Below are positions 24,301 to 35,123 of a stretch of 64,000 bases of DNA, piece by piece. Numbering within the stretch: position 1 is the stretch's first letter; each line of letters starts with the position of its first letter. The position numbers and the translations under genes were made by a program. Source of the DNA: Oreocharis arfaki (Eukaryota; Chordata; Aves; Passeriformes; Paramythiidae). The stretch is taken from the NCBI GenBank assembly GCA_013398015.1, contig VZRR01009807.1, forward strand, positions 248,001-312,000. The letters run 5' to 3'. The notes under the pieces were generated by a model. The model was given only the letters and a program-made list of their open reading frames with translations. It was not told the origin of the DNA and did not search any database.

Positions 24301-25140
24301 TATGGATCCTCTGGGGAGGAGAAGGGCTACAGAAAAAGTCTTGAAAAGAGAACTGAAAGAGAACTGTGCAGGGCTGTACGAGCTCTGAGTTCTGGAGTGT
24401 TCTCTCTTACATATAAATATTTTTGAAGTGCATTTTTCAGAATAAAAAAGCAGAATATCTGAAAGTTTTTGGCACCTTAAAGTCCCAGCTGCTCACAAAC
24501 AAACAAAAGAAAGGAAAAGGAAAAAAAAAAATCATTGTTTCAACATTAACCTGAAAGAAGCGGAAACTTTCTTTTCACCCATGGTACCATCAGAATACAT
24601 AAGGTAGCACAGTTAAAACAACACTGATGATACCTTGCTAGGTTAATAACCAGAGCAGGAATGATTAAAATAGTCTCAGAAAGAGTCTAAAGATGGCAGA
24701 CAGGCCTCCATTGTAGTTTGAGAAAACAGGAAATGATAGCGGAAAAAGTATGTTGGAGGAGGTGGGAACAGGAAAGATCACCTTCATTAGAGTTGACCAC
24801 TAGCCACAAGTCCATCCAAATGTAACATGTGGAGAATCCTTGAGGTCTGAAGGATAATCAAATTATTTTTAAAAGTACAACAAGCTGTGAAAAAAAATTC
24901 TCTTTATTAAGGTCTGCAACTGGATCCCTAACTGAAGGAAAACAGGGACAGCTGGAGGGTAATAGAAATCCTCTAAAGGGCAAGAGATAAGGAACATCTG
25001 CTAGCAGGGATCTGAGTGAAAAAAGACCTGTCTGTGAATGGACATAAAATATTAATATTCCCATATCTAAGTTCCTCTAGACAATGGAAGAAATAAAGAG
25101 CAAACTTTGAACAAACAAGAATTTTGCAACAGATCTCTGT
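18391..25140. other. Long noncoding stretch with few repeats
   Basis: About 6.7 kb without a recognisable gene or interspersed repeat. It contains A-rich stretches near 19550-19575 and 19636-19675 and an A11 run at 24521-24531. Frames up to 92 codons (for example 22747-23025 minus, 20954-21217 plus) have no domain or splice support. Confidence 0.5.
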
Positions 25141-25143
25141 TCC

Positions 25144-25566
25144 ATGAAATTTAAACCCATTTCGCAGCATGTCATGATTCGCAGGATGCCTCTTCACTAT
25201 TGCACTTCCCAAGAGGAAGCAGAACACAGAGCCCTGGAGACTGTGACACCACCAGTCCCCAAGTACAAAGGACTAGATTTCAGTGCACGGATTTTCTGTT
25301 GGTTGCTTGCTAGCTTGATTTTGTTTCCCTGTGTCATTTTAATTCTGCCTGTAATCTGCGTACATATTACAATTAAGTGGCCAGATCAGCAGGGACCTCA
25401 GCAAGCCGTTGAACACCCTTACCAAAAAGGCCAATGGACCCCTGGACACTTTGCTGATGCATGCTTTGCATGTGTGCCATGTCTTCTCAAGGTGGCTATC
25501 TTCCCTTGGAGAGGAAAACAACTGGCACTTAAAGCAATTTCAGCAACCGGGTATATAAAGGAATAG
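25144..25566 (+). CDS. Open frame with one membrane-like segment, possibly an exon
   Basis: A 140-codon plus-strand frame from ATG 25144. An acidic stretch (SQEEAEHRALETVTPPVPKY) is followed by GLDFSARI and then a strongly hydrophobic run of about 26 residues beginning FCWLLASLILFPCV and ending near VHITI, a single membrane span by appearance. The second half (from about residue 80) is Gln, Pro and Cys rich and looks random. A weak acceptor (GATTCGCAG, 25176-25184) precedes ATG 25186, and a possible donor GTAATC lies at the end of the hydrophobic run, so only the middle might be an exon. No family is recognised and there are no neighbours to support it. A chance frame is the leading alternative. 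Confidence 0.18.
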   Translation: MKFKPISQHVMIRRMPLHYCTSQEEAEHRALETVTPPVPKYKGLDFSARIFCWLLASLILFPCVILILPVICVHITIKWPDQQGPQQAVEHPYQKGQWTPGHFADACFACVPCLLKVAIFPWRGKQLALKAISATGYIKE

Positions 25567-25569
25567 AAT

Positions 25570-28155
25570 TCCTCGTGATAGATGTCTGCCACTGGCATCA
25601 TACTGTATAAAACTGTTTCATAGCCACATCAAGCTTCATTTTGGAAGCAAGAGGTGTGTATTGTTTGGAAGGCTCTTCCTTGTCTTCTGTAATGATGGGG
25701 AGACACCTTTCCTTTTTTAGCTTGATTTTGCTTCTGGGCCATTTATGTATCTTCTGTTCTCACATAATTTTGTCTGTTTTCAGAACATCCATATTCTTCC
25801 CACCAGCATTTTCATAGACAGCAGCTGCATCACCTCCAGCCTTTATTTAGCTAAGGTAAACAAGGGAAGCTCTTTTGGTTTTTTCTGATATGACAAGCTC
25901 TTCCTTCTCTTGTTACCCACAGTAGTTCTTCTCCTGACCTTTTCCAGTCCAAAGGCAGAGCTGCACAAGTGGTCCCAGACACATTCAGAACAAGCCCTTG
26001 CAATGAATCTTACCATCTCTCCGCTAGAAATAGGGGAATATTCCCTTTTACATACATGCAGTGCTGCTAGCACCACACTTGGATCAGTCAATACACCAAG
26101 AATTTTCCTCTGGAAAAGAAGCCCAATCCTCAGCTCACAGAACAGCTGGCTCAGGTGGCTCCTCCTTCCTGCAGTGCTGCCTATTGAAGGGTCTCAAGCA
26201 GGACACAGAGCAAAACCATCCTCTAAGAGGAATGAAGATGCAGCCTGCACCTTAATGCTATATAGTAAGATAAAATTGATGGCAAATGTATTCAGCTGCT
26301 GGATATCAGGCCTGTGTTATCAACCTGCAGCAAAGTTCACATAGCCAAATTTTTCTGAGTCCCTCTCTATTCAACCCGAGGTTCAATGCGTGCTCAAACC
26401 TGCTAACGTTTCTCTCCCAGCATGAGCTCCTGAGCAATTTTGGAGATACTGACTAAATTTGAAGCCACATGGGTGAAGATTTACGTGCGAGGTACTCTGG
26501 AAGATTTGCAGTGCAATAGTTCTGACAGTAGAGAACAAAGCTGTGATAAAGCATTGATGTCTGTGTGAGCCTGCAAATATAACTAGAAGACATCAGCATC
26601 CCAGCTAATGCGAGTCACTGCACATCCACAGACACTCCTCAGGACTTGCCTATAAGCTGGTGAAAGCTTTACAACACCACACGTGTCCTTCTTTTTGCAG
26701 TGTGATGGAGAACGTGAGAGAACTTGGTGGCAGAAGCTTGAGTCATCGACGATATGGGGAAGACTGAAGCCTGGCTGCAGTGGGAATTGAGTGTTCCCTG
26801 GGCAGGAACACCACCACACTCTGGTAGGCACAACAGGGCAAGTGAACGGGAAGGGAGATGAGGCTCAATGTCAGACAAAAGAGAAGTGCACAAGTGGCAA
26901 TATGGGAGCCAAAGCCAAATGATCAGCCAGGAGATATTGTACTCATCAAACTTTCACTGAGAACTGTGAAGCAAGGGCTGTAAGCAACCACTACCATGAA
27001 GAGGAAGCCCTAGATGCTGCATGCTCCCTGGGCATTGATCAATATTCAAGCATCTGGGACTGGAGCTATTTATCTACTTATTTATTTTACAGCTTTACAA
27101 AATTGTTCTAAAGTGCTTCTCTTTGCCTTCTATTTTCCCACAGATGTTTCAATATAAATTATAGTAATTATGTATTGTGAAGAGAGTAATTTGCTTTAAC
27201 AATTCTGTGAAGTGTAATTGTTATCAATTTCATGAGATTTCTGTCCTGTCCAGTTGTCCACATGGTTTGAATGGTCTGTACATCATGGAAGTGTGGGTGT
27301 AGAGATTATGCTCAAAGGATCAGTTATCCAGATGCATTTTATTCCATTTGACTTGGAGCTTTGGAACCAAACTGAATTTTCTGGGGGAATCTGAAAGAAG
27401 CTGTGCTAGAAAATACTTTCTAGAGGCAGGCAACAATGGAGAGAAAAAAACCCTGTAGCTTATCCTCATAACATTCTCACATAATGGACAATCAACAGAG
27501 GCCAAAAATGCCACAGCCGGTTTCTATCTTTAGCAAAAGTGACAGGAGAAGAAGAATTTTAGCTGAAATTTTCATTCTAAGGCATGAAAGAGCACTTTGC
27601 AACACAACTTTCTGGAGTTGGAGATTTTCAGCAAGGCAGCTGGAAAAGGATCTAAACCATTCATCTTCCATTCTAATGTGTTAAATGGGACTCTAAAGAA
27701 AGAAAAGAAAGGATCAATTTAAAGCTAAATTAAACATGTTTTATATTTTTAAAGCACTGTCTCCAGGCTTCTCACCTCATTGAGTCCCACCAGAGTAGCA
27801 ATGTTACAATACCTATGACCGATTTTGCTCAAGTTTCTACTGTGACTAAGCCCGTTAAAATACAGAAGAGCTGCATGCTCTTATGCATTTGTGTTCCTCT
27901 TTTTCTCTTTGTCCTCACAATCCCTTTTTAGTAATGTCATATAGGTGTGAGTTCAGAGATCGACAACTTCACTTCTTAGCATTCACTTGTTCCTCAAGGA
28001 AACAGAAACTGGAGTAACCCAAATGAGACCTCTATATTTGAGTGCTCCTCACTGAGGGCTGAAGGACCCCCACTTCATGAAGATATTGCATTATAGCATT
28101 TCTTTTCCAATGATTTCTAGCAGCTCTGTAAAAAAAGTTAGCTTTTGCTACCTTT
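25570..28155. other. Noncoding stretch, no supported feature
   Basis: No repeat or exon recognised. The 144-codon plus frame at 25910-26344 is low in domain-like pattern and overlaps several frames on the other strand. AT-rich blocks lie at 27060-27240. Confidence 0.5.
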
Positions 28156-28157
28156 TC

Positions 28158-28173
28158 TTTTTTTTTTTTTTTT
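28158..28173. repeat. T16 homopolymer
   Basis: An uninterrupted run of sixteen T preceded by CCTTTTC. It could mark the poly(A) of a minus-strand retrocopy, but no retrocopy is recognisable in the sequence to its right. Confidence 0.85.
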
Positions 28174-28469
28174 GGTCCCTGCTGCCTGGAAAGTTGATAG
28201 CAAATATGATTGCTCTGATGTATAAATAATCCCCTTTGACTTCAACTCTCCACCTATTTATGGCAAGCATAAACCCAGCTATTATTGTGCGACCACGGCC
28301 TTTTGCAATACATAGTTCCCCTTTCTCTGTGGTGCTTAAATCTCCCCTTCATACACTGCATACAATCTTTAGATAGAACTTTCTGCCTACCATGCAGGAT
28401 TGGCACTCTAGGGCCCCTCTCATCCCTGTGACCCCTCTCTGCACTCTGAATCCATCTCCTATGAATCAC
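28174..28469. other. Noncoding stretch, no supported feature
   Basis: A minus frame of 71 codons (28254-28469) is strongly basic and Cys/His-containing, but has no recognisable family and ends against the CR1 tail. Confidence 0.4.
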
Positions 28470-29090
28470 TCAAGCACAGATCAGCTGAGGTGGGAAAGCC
28501 TTTACAGAGGTCAGTTGGTCCAACCCCCTGCTCAGAGTAGGGTCACCTAGACTGGGTTGCTTAAAACCATGCCTGGGCTGGTTTTGAATATCTCCAGCGA
28601 TGGAGACACCACAACCTCTCTGGGCAACGTGTTTCAGTGCTCAGTCACTATCACAGTAAAAAAAGTTTCTTCTCATTTAAATGGAATTTCATGTTTCAGT
28701 TTGTGCCCATTGCCTCTTGTAACATCACTAGGACACTGCTGAGAAAAGCCTGGGTCCACCTCCTCTACTCCCTTCATCATATATACATTAAATAAATCCC
28801 TCTCCTCATCCTCACGCTGAGCAGTGCCAGCTCTCTCTGCCTTTCCCCATATATCAGACACTCCAAGCACTTAATCATCTTCATGGTCCTTCATTAGACT
28901 TGCTCCAGAATGTCTAGTATGTCTCTCTCGTACTGGGGAGCCCAGAACCAGACACAGCATTCCAGGTGTCTGCCAAGCCTGAGCAGGAGGGAGGGATCAC
29001 CTTCCCTGACCTGCTGGCAACGCTTTGCCTAATGCAGCCTGGGATGCTGGTACTGGGATCAGTATTTCTGGCACACCTCATGGGATGGCA
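28470..29090 (-). mobile_element. CR1 LINE fragment
   Basis: Minus-strand CR1 of about 620 bp. On the plus strand the order is TTGGTCCAACCCCCTGCTCA (28515-28534), ATGGAGACACCACAACCTCT (28600-28619), GCCCATTGCCTCTTGTAACA (28706-28725), then GGAGCCCAGAACCAGACACA (28937-28956), and TGACCTGCTGGCAACGCTTT (29008-29027). The 3' octamers are lost. Frames remain open only in pieces (28673-28870 minus, with a REDEERDLFNVY stretch from the RT C-terminus). Substitutions and indels make it moderately old. Confidence 0.92.
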
Positions 29091-29109
29091 TTGATATTCT
29101 CCTAACACC

Positions 29110-29430
29110 ACTACAGACAGACAGCCTAGTTGAACAGCCTTCTCCCAGATACATAATTTTGGATACTTACAGCAGCTCTGATCTGCCGGTGCCTTCAGAA
29201 GTTTTCCCTCCTCTGTCATTTACAGCTTCTAAGATCCCAATTTGTAATAAAAGTTTTGTTATTAGATAGCAAGTACTTAAACTTTCATTTTGTACCGTTA
29301 AATTTCGGTCCCTTTCAATTATTGCAGTCCTCAAGGTCACCCAGTTCTTTCTGAAGATGGTTTGAATATCTTACATTTGTCCAACACATAACCTTTCTCT
29401 TTGTAAGCTCTCATTACCTTTTAAAAGTCT
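29110..29430 (-). mobile_element. Possible old CR1-like fragment
   Basis: Immediately to the right of the CR1 above, ACCGTTAAATTTCGGTCCCT (29296-29315) and CAGTCCTCAAGGTCACCCAG (29325-29344), followed by TTCTTTCTGAAGATGG, resemble the reverse complement of a 5'-ward region of ancient CR1. Known copies there read 'TAAATTTCATC...CAGTTCTCAAGGTCATCCAG'. It may be an older insertion into which the younger CR1 landed, or the diverged continuation of the same element. Tentative. Confidence 0.4.
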
Positions 29431-31626
29431 CTCTAGTTGGAAAGCCTCTGAAGTATTACATTCTCTATTCATTTTCCTGCCCTTTAACTTTTATGATTTC
29501 TCCTTTGTCCTTCATCTTACCTGCAGTCATGCACTGTGACAAAGCCCTGCATCTTCCTCTGATATCAAGAGGAATGCTTGGCACCACCCATTAATTCTTC
29601 ATTCACTAAGAATGAGGTGTATGTACCTTGCAGCAGGAACAACCTAGGTAGGTACCACAGGTACTTCTAAACTACCAAACTAGATCAAACCAAACTTTCA
29701 ATCTGGGCTGTTAAACCCACTTGAGAATCTTTCTTGTGCTTATGGTGTACTGTAAGTTCAAAACTAAGGTGGGTAGCTGCTCCTCACGTCTGAAATGCTA
29801 GCGTGGTTATATCAATGTGAGATGTAGCATTTAAACTACATGCTGTGCTAGCCAGAGATCTTCACTGAGCTACAAATGGTGACTGAGTGACTTCCTAAGG
29901 TCTCACAAATAAATCAGAGCCTAAAACCTCTATATACAGAACTGAAAATGTTGTCTGCCATGGACAGATTCTTGCTAATGGAATGCAGCTGTGATTACTT
30001 TACTTCCTTTGAGAACCTTTTCAATACATTCAGACATTAGTATGTAGGACATGTACAGGCCAAACAAAAAAAAAATTGAACATTCTTAACAAAGTGCTAG
30101 TTAGATTATTTACCAAATTTAAAGCCAATTCAAAACGTTTTAAAATCTTAATTATTTATAGTTTATTTCTTAACCTTGGGCAATAACATGACTAGATATT
30201 AGATAAGATGATAAACACCATATATGCTCTTTGGGAGTGGTGCCAAATGCAGGTAGAATTGTTAAAGGATACATATTTTTAGAAATTGAGAAGAATATGG
30301 CATAGCCTTGGTCTACATAGTTTGCATGTGAGGCTTAAAGCATTGTAGTACGGTTTTCTCTCCTTAAAGTTATTTGTAGCTCTGTGGTCAACATGAGGAA
30401 GTCATCTTTCATGAAGTAGTTGACAGATGTATTTTTTTCTCTGATTTGCCATCTTTAGACTTTGTCTGAAAAACTGAAAAGCCTTTAACTCGAAAACACA
30501 TTGAAGTATCGATGTATGAAAATGCATTTGAGTTCCAAATTGTTGTCAGAAACCAGGAAGTAAATCAAGACTTCTACATTAAAATTGAAAAGTATTCGTC
30601 TTGAGAGTCTCTTTAGGAAAAAAAAAAAAGGCATGAAGGGTAACATTTGCTTAGTTCTATGAAATCTTAAGACAGACACACTTTCAAGCACTTGGGAAAC
30701 TTACAGTCTGTTGACACTGAAAACAACAGCTCTGTTTCCCCTGCATGAAAACCCATCATACTTTGCATTTTGGGTAGCATTTCTGATTTTATGAGTAATC
30801 AGAGAATAAAAGCAGAAAAAAGATGTGGGCCTGTTAATTATTTCAGAAGGAACCCTACACAATCAAGCAGCCTGTGAGCATTAAACACTATCGGCAGTTA
30901 CCAGATGGCCAAGGGGCGGAGGCGAAGGGCTGGCTGAGGATTGTCTCTGCTCCACAGGGACCGGCCACCAGAGACCCTCCATTAACTTCTACACTAGAAA
31001 AAGTGATTAAATATGCAAGACATGGTGAAATGAGGAGCAGGTAAAGCTGCTCTTGCGGCAGCATGCTCAGCACAGCCAGGCAGCACCGTGCAGCTTGCCC
31101 GAGGTGGGGAGCAAAGAAGACACCCAGCCTGTGAGCGCAGCCCAGGGTGGTGGAAGGAGGGTGCCATGGGAGAGCAAGCTAGAGGTGAAGAGACTGAAGA
31201 CAGCATAGGAAACTAACTGAGGGAAAGTAAGGGAGGAAGAATGCCCAGAGACCCTCCTGATCTGAGAGAAGACCTTCCTAGAAAGTCTTTGGAAAGGCCA
31301 CCTTTGAGGAAAAAACAAGTAAACAAACAAAACCAAACCAAAGGATAAAAGAATAAATGAAATTGAAATCATCTGGTCGCCTCTGTCAACAGCCACACCT
31401 GCACTGCCCCAGCACCAGGAACACAGCAGATAGTCCCATTCTCAGCAAATACAAGGTATGGGAGGTTGGTTGCTGCCAGTAAAGGGAAAAACAGAGTCTG
31501 GCATTTACCTTGACATGTCATGAGATGAGAATGTGCTTATGGGCTGCTACCATCCAGCAGCTGACAAACACAAACATGATCACAAGTAATTTATGGTGAT
31601 TGTGTCTTTCAGATTTTTTTGGTACA
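29431..31626. other. Noncoding stretch, no supported feature
   Basis: No gene recognised. It holds an A12 run at 30618-30629. Frames at 30888-31396 (minus, up to 109 codons) overlap each other and show no family. Confidence 0.5.
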
Positions 31627-32145
31627 CACAGAATCACAGAATGGGTAAGGCTGGAAGGGATGACAGTGGGGTTACCTGGTCCAATCTCCCTGTTCAAGCA
31701 AGGTCATCATAAAGTACATTGCACAGGATTGCATCCAAACAGCTCTTGAATATCTCCATTGAGAGAGACTCTACTACTTCTCTGGGCAATCTGTTCCAGT
31801 GCTCAGTCACCTACACAGTAAAGGACTTCCTCATCATGTTCAGGTGGAACTTTTGTGCATCAGTTTCTACCCAATGCTTCTTGTCCTATTGCTTGGCACC
31901 ACTGAGAAGAGCCTGGATCCGTCTCTTGGCACCCATCCTTTAGATACTTACAGACATTGATGAGGCCTCCTCTCAGCCATCTCTTCTCAAGGCTGAACAG
32001 CCCCAGCTTCCTCAGCCTTTCCTTACAAGAGAGATGCTCCAGTCTCTTCATCATCTTCATAGCCCTTTGCTGAACCCACTCCAGGAGCTCCATGTCTCTC
32101 TTATCCTGAGGAGCCCAGCACTGGACACAGCACTCCAGACAAGCT
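31627..32145 (-). mobile_element. CR1 LINE fragment
   Basis: Minus-strand CR1 whose 3' end is intact: CACAGAATCACAGAATGGGT at 31627-31646, two octamer units. Then GAGAGACTCTACTACTTCTC (31761-31780), GATGAGGCCTCCTCTCAGCC (31959-31978), and GAGCCCAGCACTGGACACAG (32111-32130). The minus frame at 31860-32093 keeps RT C-terminal residues (LEWVQQRAMKMMKRLEHLS and LGLFSLEKRWLRGGLIN). The copy is 5'-truncated near 32145, and the frame is broken closer to the 3' end. Confidence 0.95.
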
Positions 32146-33220
32146 GGAAAGAGGTGAGGTCACCTGGTGATGTTCTAGCAGCTAGCAGCACAAAAAAGAA
32201 GCACAATAAAGCCTGGAAGCCCTCGTCCCAAACTGCAGACAGAGTGAGCTTGGAGCAGACTACAGCAGATAACAGTTCAATATGTAGAAAGCAGTCTTGG
32301 CCACTATTTAGGAAATGAAGGAATAGGGCCAGATTCAACTCACATGAAAGTGGCAAAAATCCCGACTCCCATGAAAGAACTGAAAAAGGACACCACAGGG
32401 ATATCAGCGTCCAACACAGAAAAGGCAGCCACCCTCACAGCAAATCTACTTTATCACAAAAACAGGACTTCAGCAACCAACTTCACAAAGAGCTGTTGAA
32501 GCAAAACTGTACCTGTGGGGGACAAATCCAGACAAAACAGAGCATATCATGCTTGGACCGAAGAGGGATTATTTTCCTTTGACCCTGGAAGCCAGAAGGT
32601 TGATCAACATGGGCACAACACCACAGTAATAATGATTGCAACAGGTATCAAATCTTCTGGGAATATCCTTTGGTGAAGTCTGGCTCCTTTGCCAGCTAAA
32701 TTTCAGTACATAATCTCATAGTTACAAAACATCAACAAAAAGGGAAAAGAAAAAGCATCTTGTAACAGATTCTTTCTCACATAATGCTAAAGAGGAGGGA
32801 GACTTGAGAACAAGGACACATGAGATTGTAACAGTCAGCAGAAGTCATGAGAGAAAGATGAAATTACGATTCAGGTGAAACTTCCGAGAAAATAAGTGTC
32901 ATCAGGCCAGTCTGCACAAGAACAACAAGCTCCCTGCAACGTTTATTAATTTGGGGATGGAAAAGCAGTCCCGTGTGGATAATGAGCATAGCTAAAATTG
33001 ATTAATTGACTTCAGAAAATGTTAATTTTTAAGAAAACAGCGGACAGAAAAGATTATAAGGAGATTTTTATGCAAAAAAACCCCAACCCAGCAACAACAA
33101 AAGCCAACAATCAAACAGATAAAAATCCCCAAGGAGACACATACTTGTCTGGCCCTACATGAATTCAGAAAACAGGACACATGTTTAGAAATTGCTGCAT
33201 TTGTTTCAAAATGCAAGAGA
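32146..33220. other. Noncoding stretch, no supported feature
   Basis: Sequence beyond the truncated 5' end of the CR1. No repeat or exon recognised, although 32180-32600 has a somewhat gene-like base mix. Confidence 0.45.
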
Positions 33221-33224
33221 CAGA

Positions 33225-33420
33225 ACTGCGAGGAGCTGCTGATAATTTGTGGTACTCCTCACGGAGTCTGGCAGAAATTGGCAACTGATTTGTTCGAGCA
33301 CAGCAAAGCTCTGTGCAATGATAGCTGATTATTACTGTCATTTTTTACCAAGTAATCCAGCTAAGCTTCACATTATCCAGCACAGTAGTGAATGACATAA
33401 CACAATATTTGCCAAACCTC
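33225..33420. promoter_or_regulatory. Candidate conserved noncoding element
   Basis: Repeat-free block with TGATAATTTGTGGTACTCC, GGCAACTGATTTGTTCGAGC and GCAATGATAGCTGATTATTA, a mix of AT-rich homeodomain cores and GATA/TGAT motifs as seen in vertebrate enhancers. The judgement rests on composition alone. Confidence 0.22.
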
Positions 33421-33935
33421 TGATGAGCTTGTTTTGAACACAGCACAAGACACAAGACACTTCCAAGACTGCAGAGGATCGTGCTTCATGCAGAAATTGC
33501 AATCTATGTCAAATGTATTCATGCCTAAGCAAAATTGGATGTAAAAAACCAAGAATAAGAGTCCCAAAAGTGCCAGTCACAAGCTTCAAAATCTTCACAC
33601 ATGCATGTTGAAGAGGCTTTTGAACTGTCTTTGTCTTCAATGGAACCAGGTGAGCTCAAGGCTATAGTGGGTACAGCCCCTTTCAGTTTTCCAAGGACCA
33701 GGACTGTCCATTCAGAAACACTTAAATGGCTGTTGACTGCAGCCCCAAATTCCACTTCTACAGAGCCGCTGGACAATGTCAGCTTGGAGATCACCCAGCC
33801 ACACTCATATGCTGAAAATTCCATGCCTCCCCTCTGACCAGACATGTCTTGGTCATAGAAAGCACCCTCTACTACTTCCCAGTAAATTAACATACCAGTG
33901 AGAACAACTGCAATATTAATTGCACGAGTCGAACA

Positions 33936-34315
33936 CCATAGAATCACGTAATTGTTTGTGTTAAAAGGGACCTTAAAGGTCGTCTGTTTCCAACCCTCCC
34001 TGCCATGGACAGCAACACCTTCCACTAGACCAGGTTGTTCAGAGCTCCGTTCAACCTGGCCTTGAACACTTCCAGGGATGGGTCATTCAGAACTTCTTTG
34101 GGAAACCTCTTCTAATGCCTCACCACCCTCACAGTGAAGAATTTCTTCCTAATATCAAATCTAACCCTACCTTCTTTCAGTTTGAATCAATTCCCCCTTG
34201 TCCTGTCACTATATGCTCTTGTAAAGCCTCTCTCCATCTTTCTTGCAGCCTTCTTTTAGGTACTGGAAGGCCACAGGTAACTTCACCCTGAAACCTTGTC
34301 TTTTGCAAATGAAGC
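33936..34315 (-). mobile_element. CR1 LINE fragment
   Basis: Minus-strand CR1, about 380 bp. CCATAGAATCACGTAATTG (33936-33954) is the eroded 3' tail. Then AAGGGACCTTAAAGGTCGTC, CACCTTCCACTAGACCAGGT (34016-34035), CTTGAACACTTCCAGGGATG, and CCACCCTCACAGTGAAGAAT (34123-34142). It ends near TACTGGAAGGCCACAGG (34261-34277) plus a fading segment. The linker wording matches the copy at 7615. Confidence 0.93.
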
Positions 34316-34783
34316 TGCAAAGTTAAAATCACCTTGAAGAATACTATTTTAGTTGCTGTTATATGATCTCATGGACTGTGCTGTATCCGCAAAATTAATT
34401 CTAGATGAAGCTGATGTGGGCTGGAAGACTAGGAATGTTTTCTCTTGAAATTTGGGTCTATAAAGGCCAAAGTGAAGGCAAAACAGCAAGCAGGCTTAAA
34501 AGCCAGCACAGAGAGAAGACCCCACTTACCAAATGAGCATCCATGCAAGGACTGATCACCCCTTGACCAGGCTTTTCCCACAGCTCAGCCTATGAGCATA
34601 TTAATGCACAGGTAAGTGTTCAGAAGTGCCTAGCACAAGTGCTGGCATTTGTCGGTGTTTCTTCTATTTTCTTTAACACAAGAAGAACCAGAAGTCAGTC
34701 ATTTTCCGCTCTTCTTGCTCTGCACCAGATGTGATGTGAAAGCAGAGCAAGCATTCTTTATTTTGGTTACGTAGCTATGAAAA
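34316..34783. other. Unique spacer between retroelements
   Basis: No repeat or exon recognised between the CR1 on the left and the SINE on the right. Confidence 0.45.
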
Positions 34784-34906
34784 GAGATTAGCTCAGTTGG
34801 TTAGAGCACGACGTCAATAATATGAAGTTTGTGGGGATTCACTTAAGAGTTGGACTTGATGATCTTTGTAGGCCCCTCTCAACTCAGAATATTCTGTGAC
34901 TCTGTG
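34784..34906 (+). mobile_element. tRNA-Ile/CR1 composite SINE, TguSINE1-like
   Basis: The head resembles tRNA-Ile. TTAGCTCAGTTGGTTAGAGC at 34788-34807 is an intact D-arm/A-box, and CAATAA at 34815-34820 keeps the anticodon-loop region of an AAT isoacceptor. GTGGGGATTCA at 34831-34841 is a degraded T-arm/B-box. It continues directly into a CR1 3' tail: GTTGGACTTGATGATCTTTG (34849-34868), then AACTCAGAATATTCTGTGAC and a last octamer ending about 34906. A tRNA head on a CR1 tail is the known design of the passerine TguSINE1 family, which uses CR1 machinery for copying. Total length is about 123 bp. The B-box has decayed, so it is probably not transcribed today. Confidence 0.85.
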
Positions 34907-35123
34907 TTTCTTGTAACAAGAACCCAGTTCTTTCAGAAGCATCAGGGTCAAAACTGGTGTTGCTTTAAATGTGTGAATAAAGACCAGAAAAGACAAAGAA
35001 AATTAAAATTAACTGTGGGAGAAGGCCATCTCTCAAAGCTCCCCAAAAGAGTGCACTATCCCTACATACATTTTGACTACAAACCCAATTACAAACTCTA
35101 GTGAGTTTGTACATCATGGATAT

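Noticed and set aside
28254..28469. Basic, Cys/His-containing 71-codon minus frame next to a T16 run (possible retrocopy)
   Set aside because: No recognisable parent gene, and the T run may be a simple homopolymer.
33525..34025. 166-codon minus-strand open frame
   Set aside because: It starts in the CR1 tail at 33936-34025 and continues into unique DNA without a recognisable family.
34784..34860. Functional tRNA-Ile gene
   Set aside because: The A-box is intact, but the T-arm is degraded, the acceptor stem does not pair, and the sequence runs into a CR1 tail. It is a SINE head.
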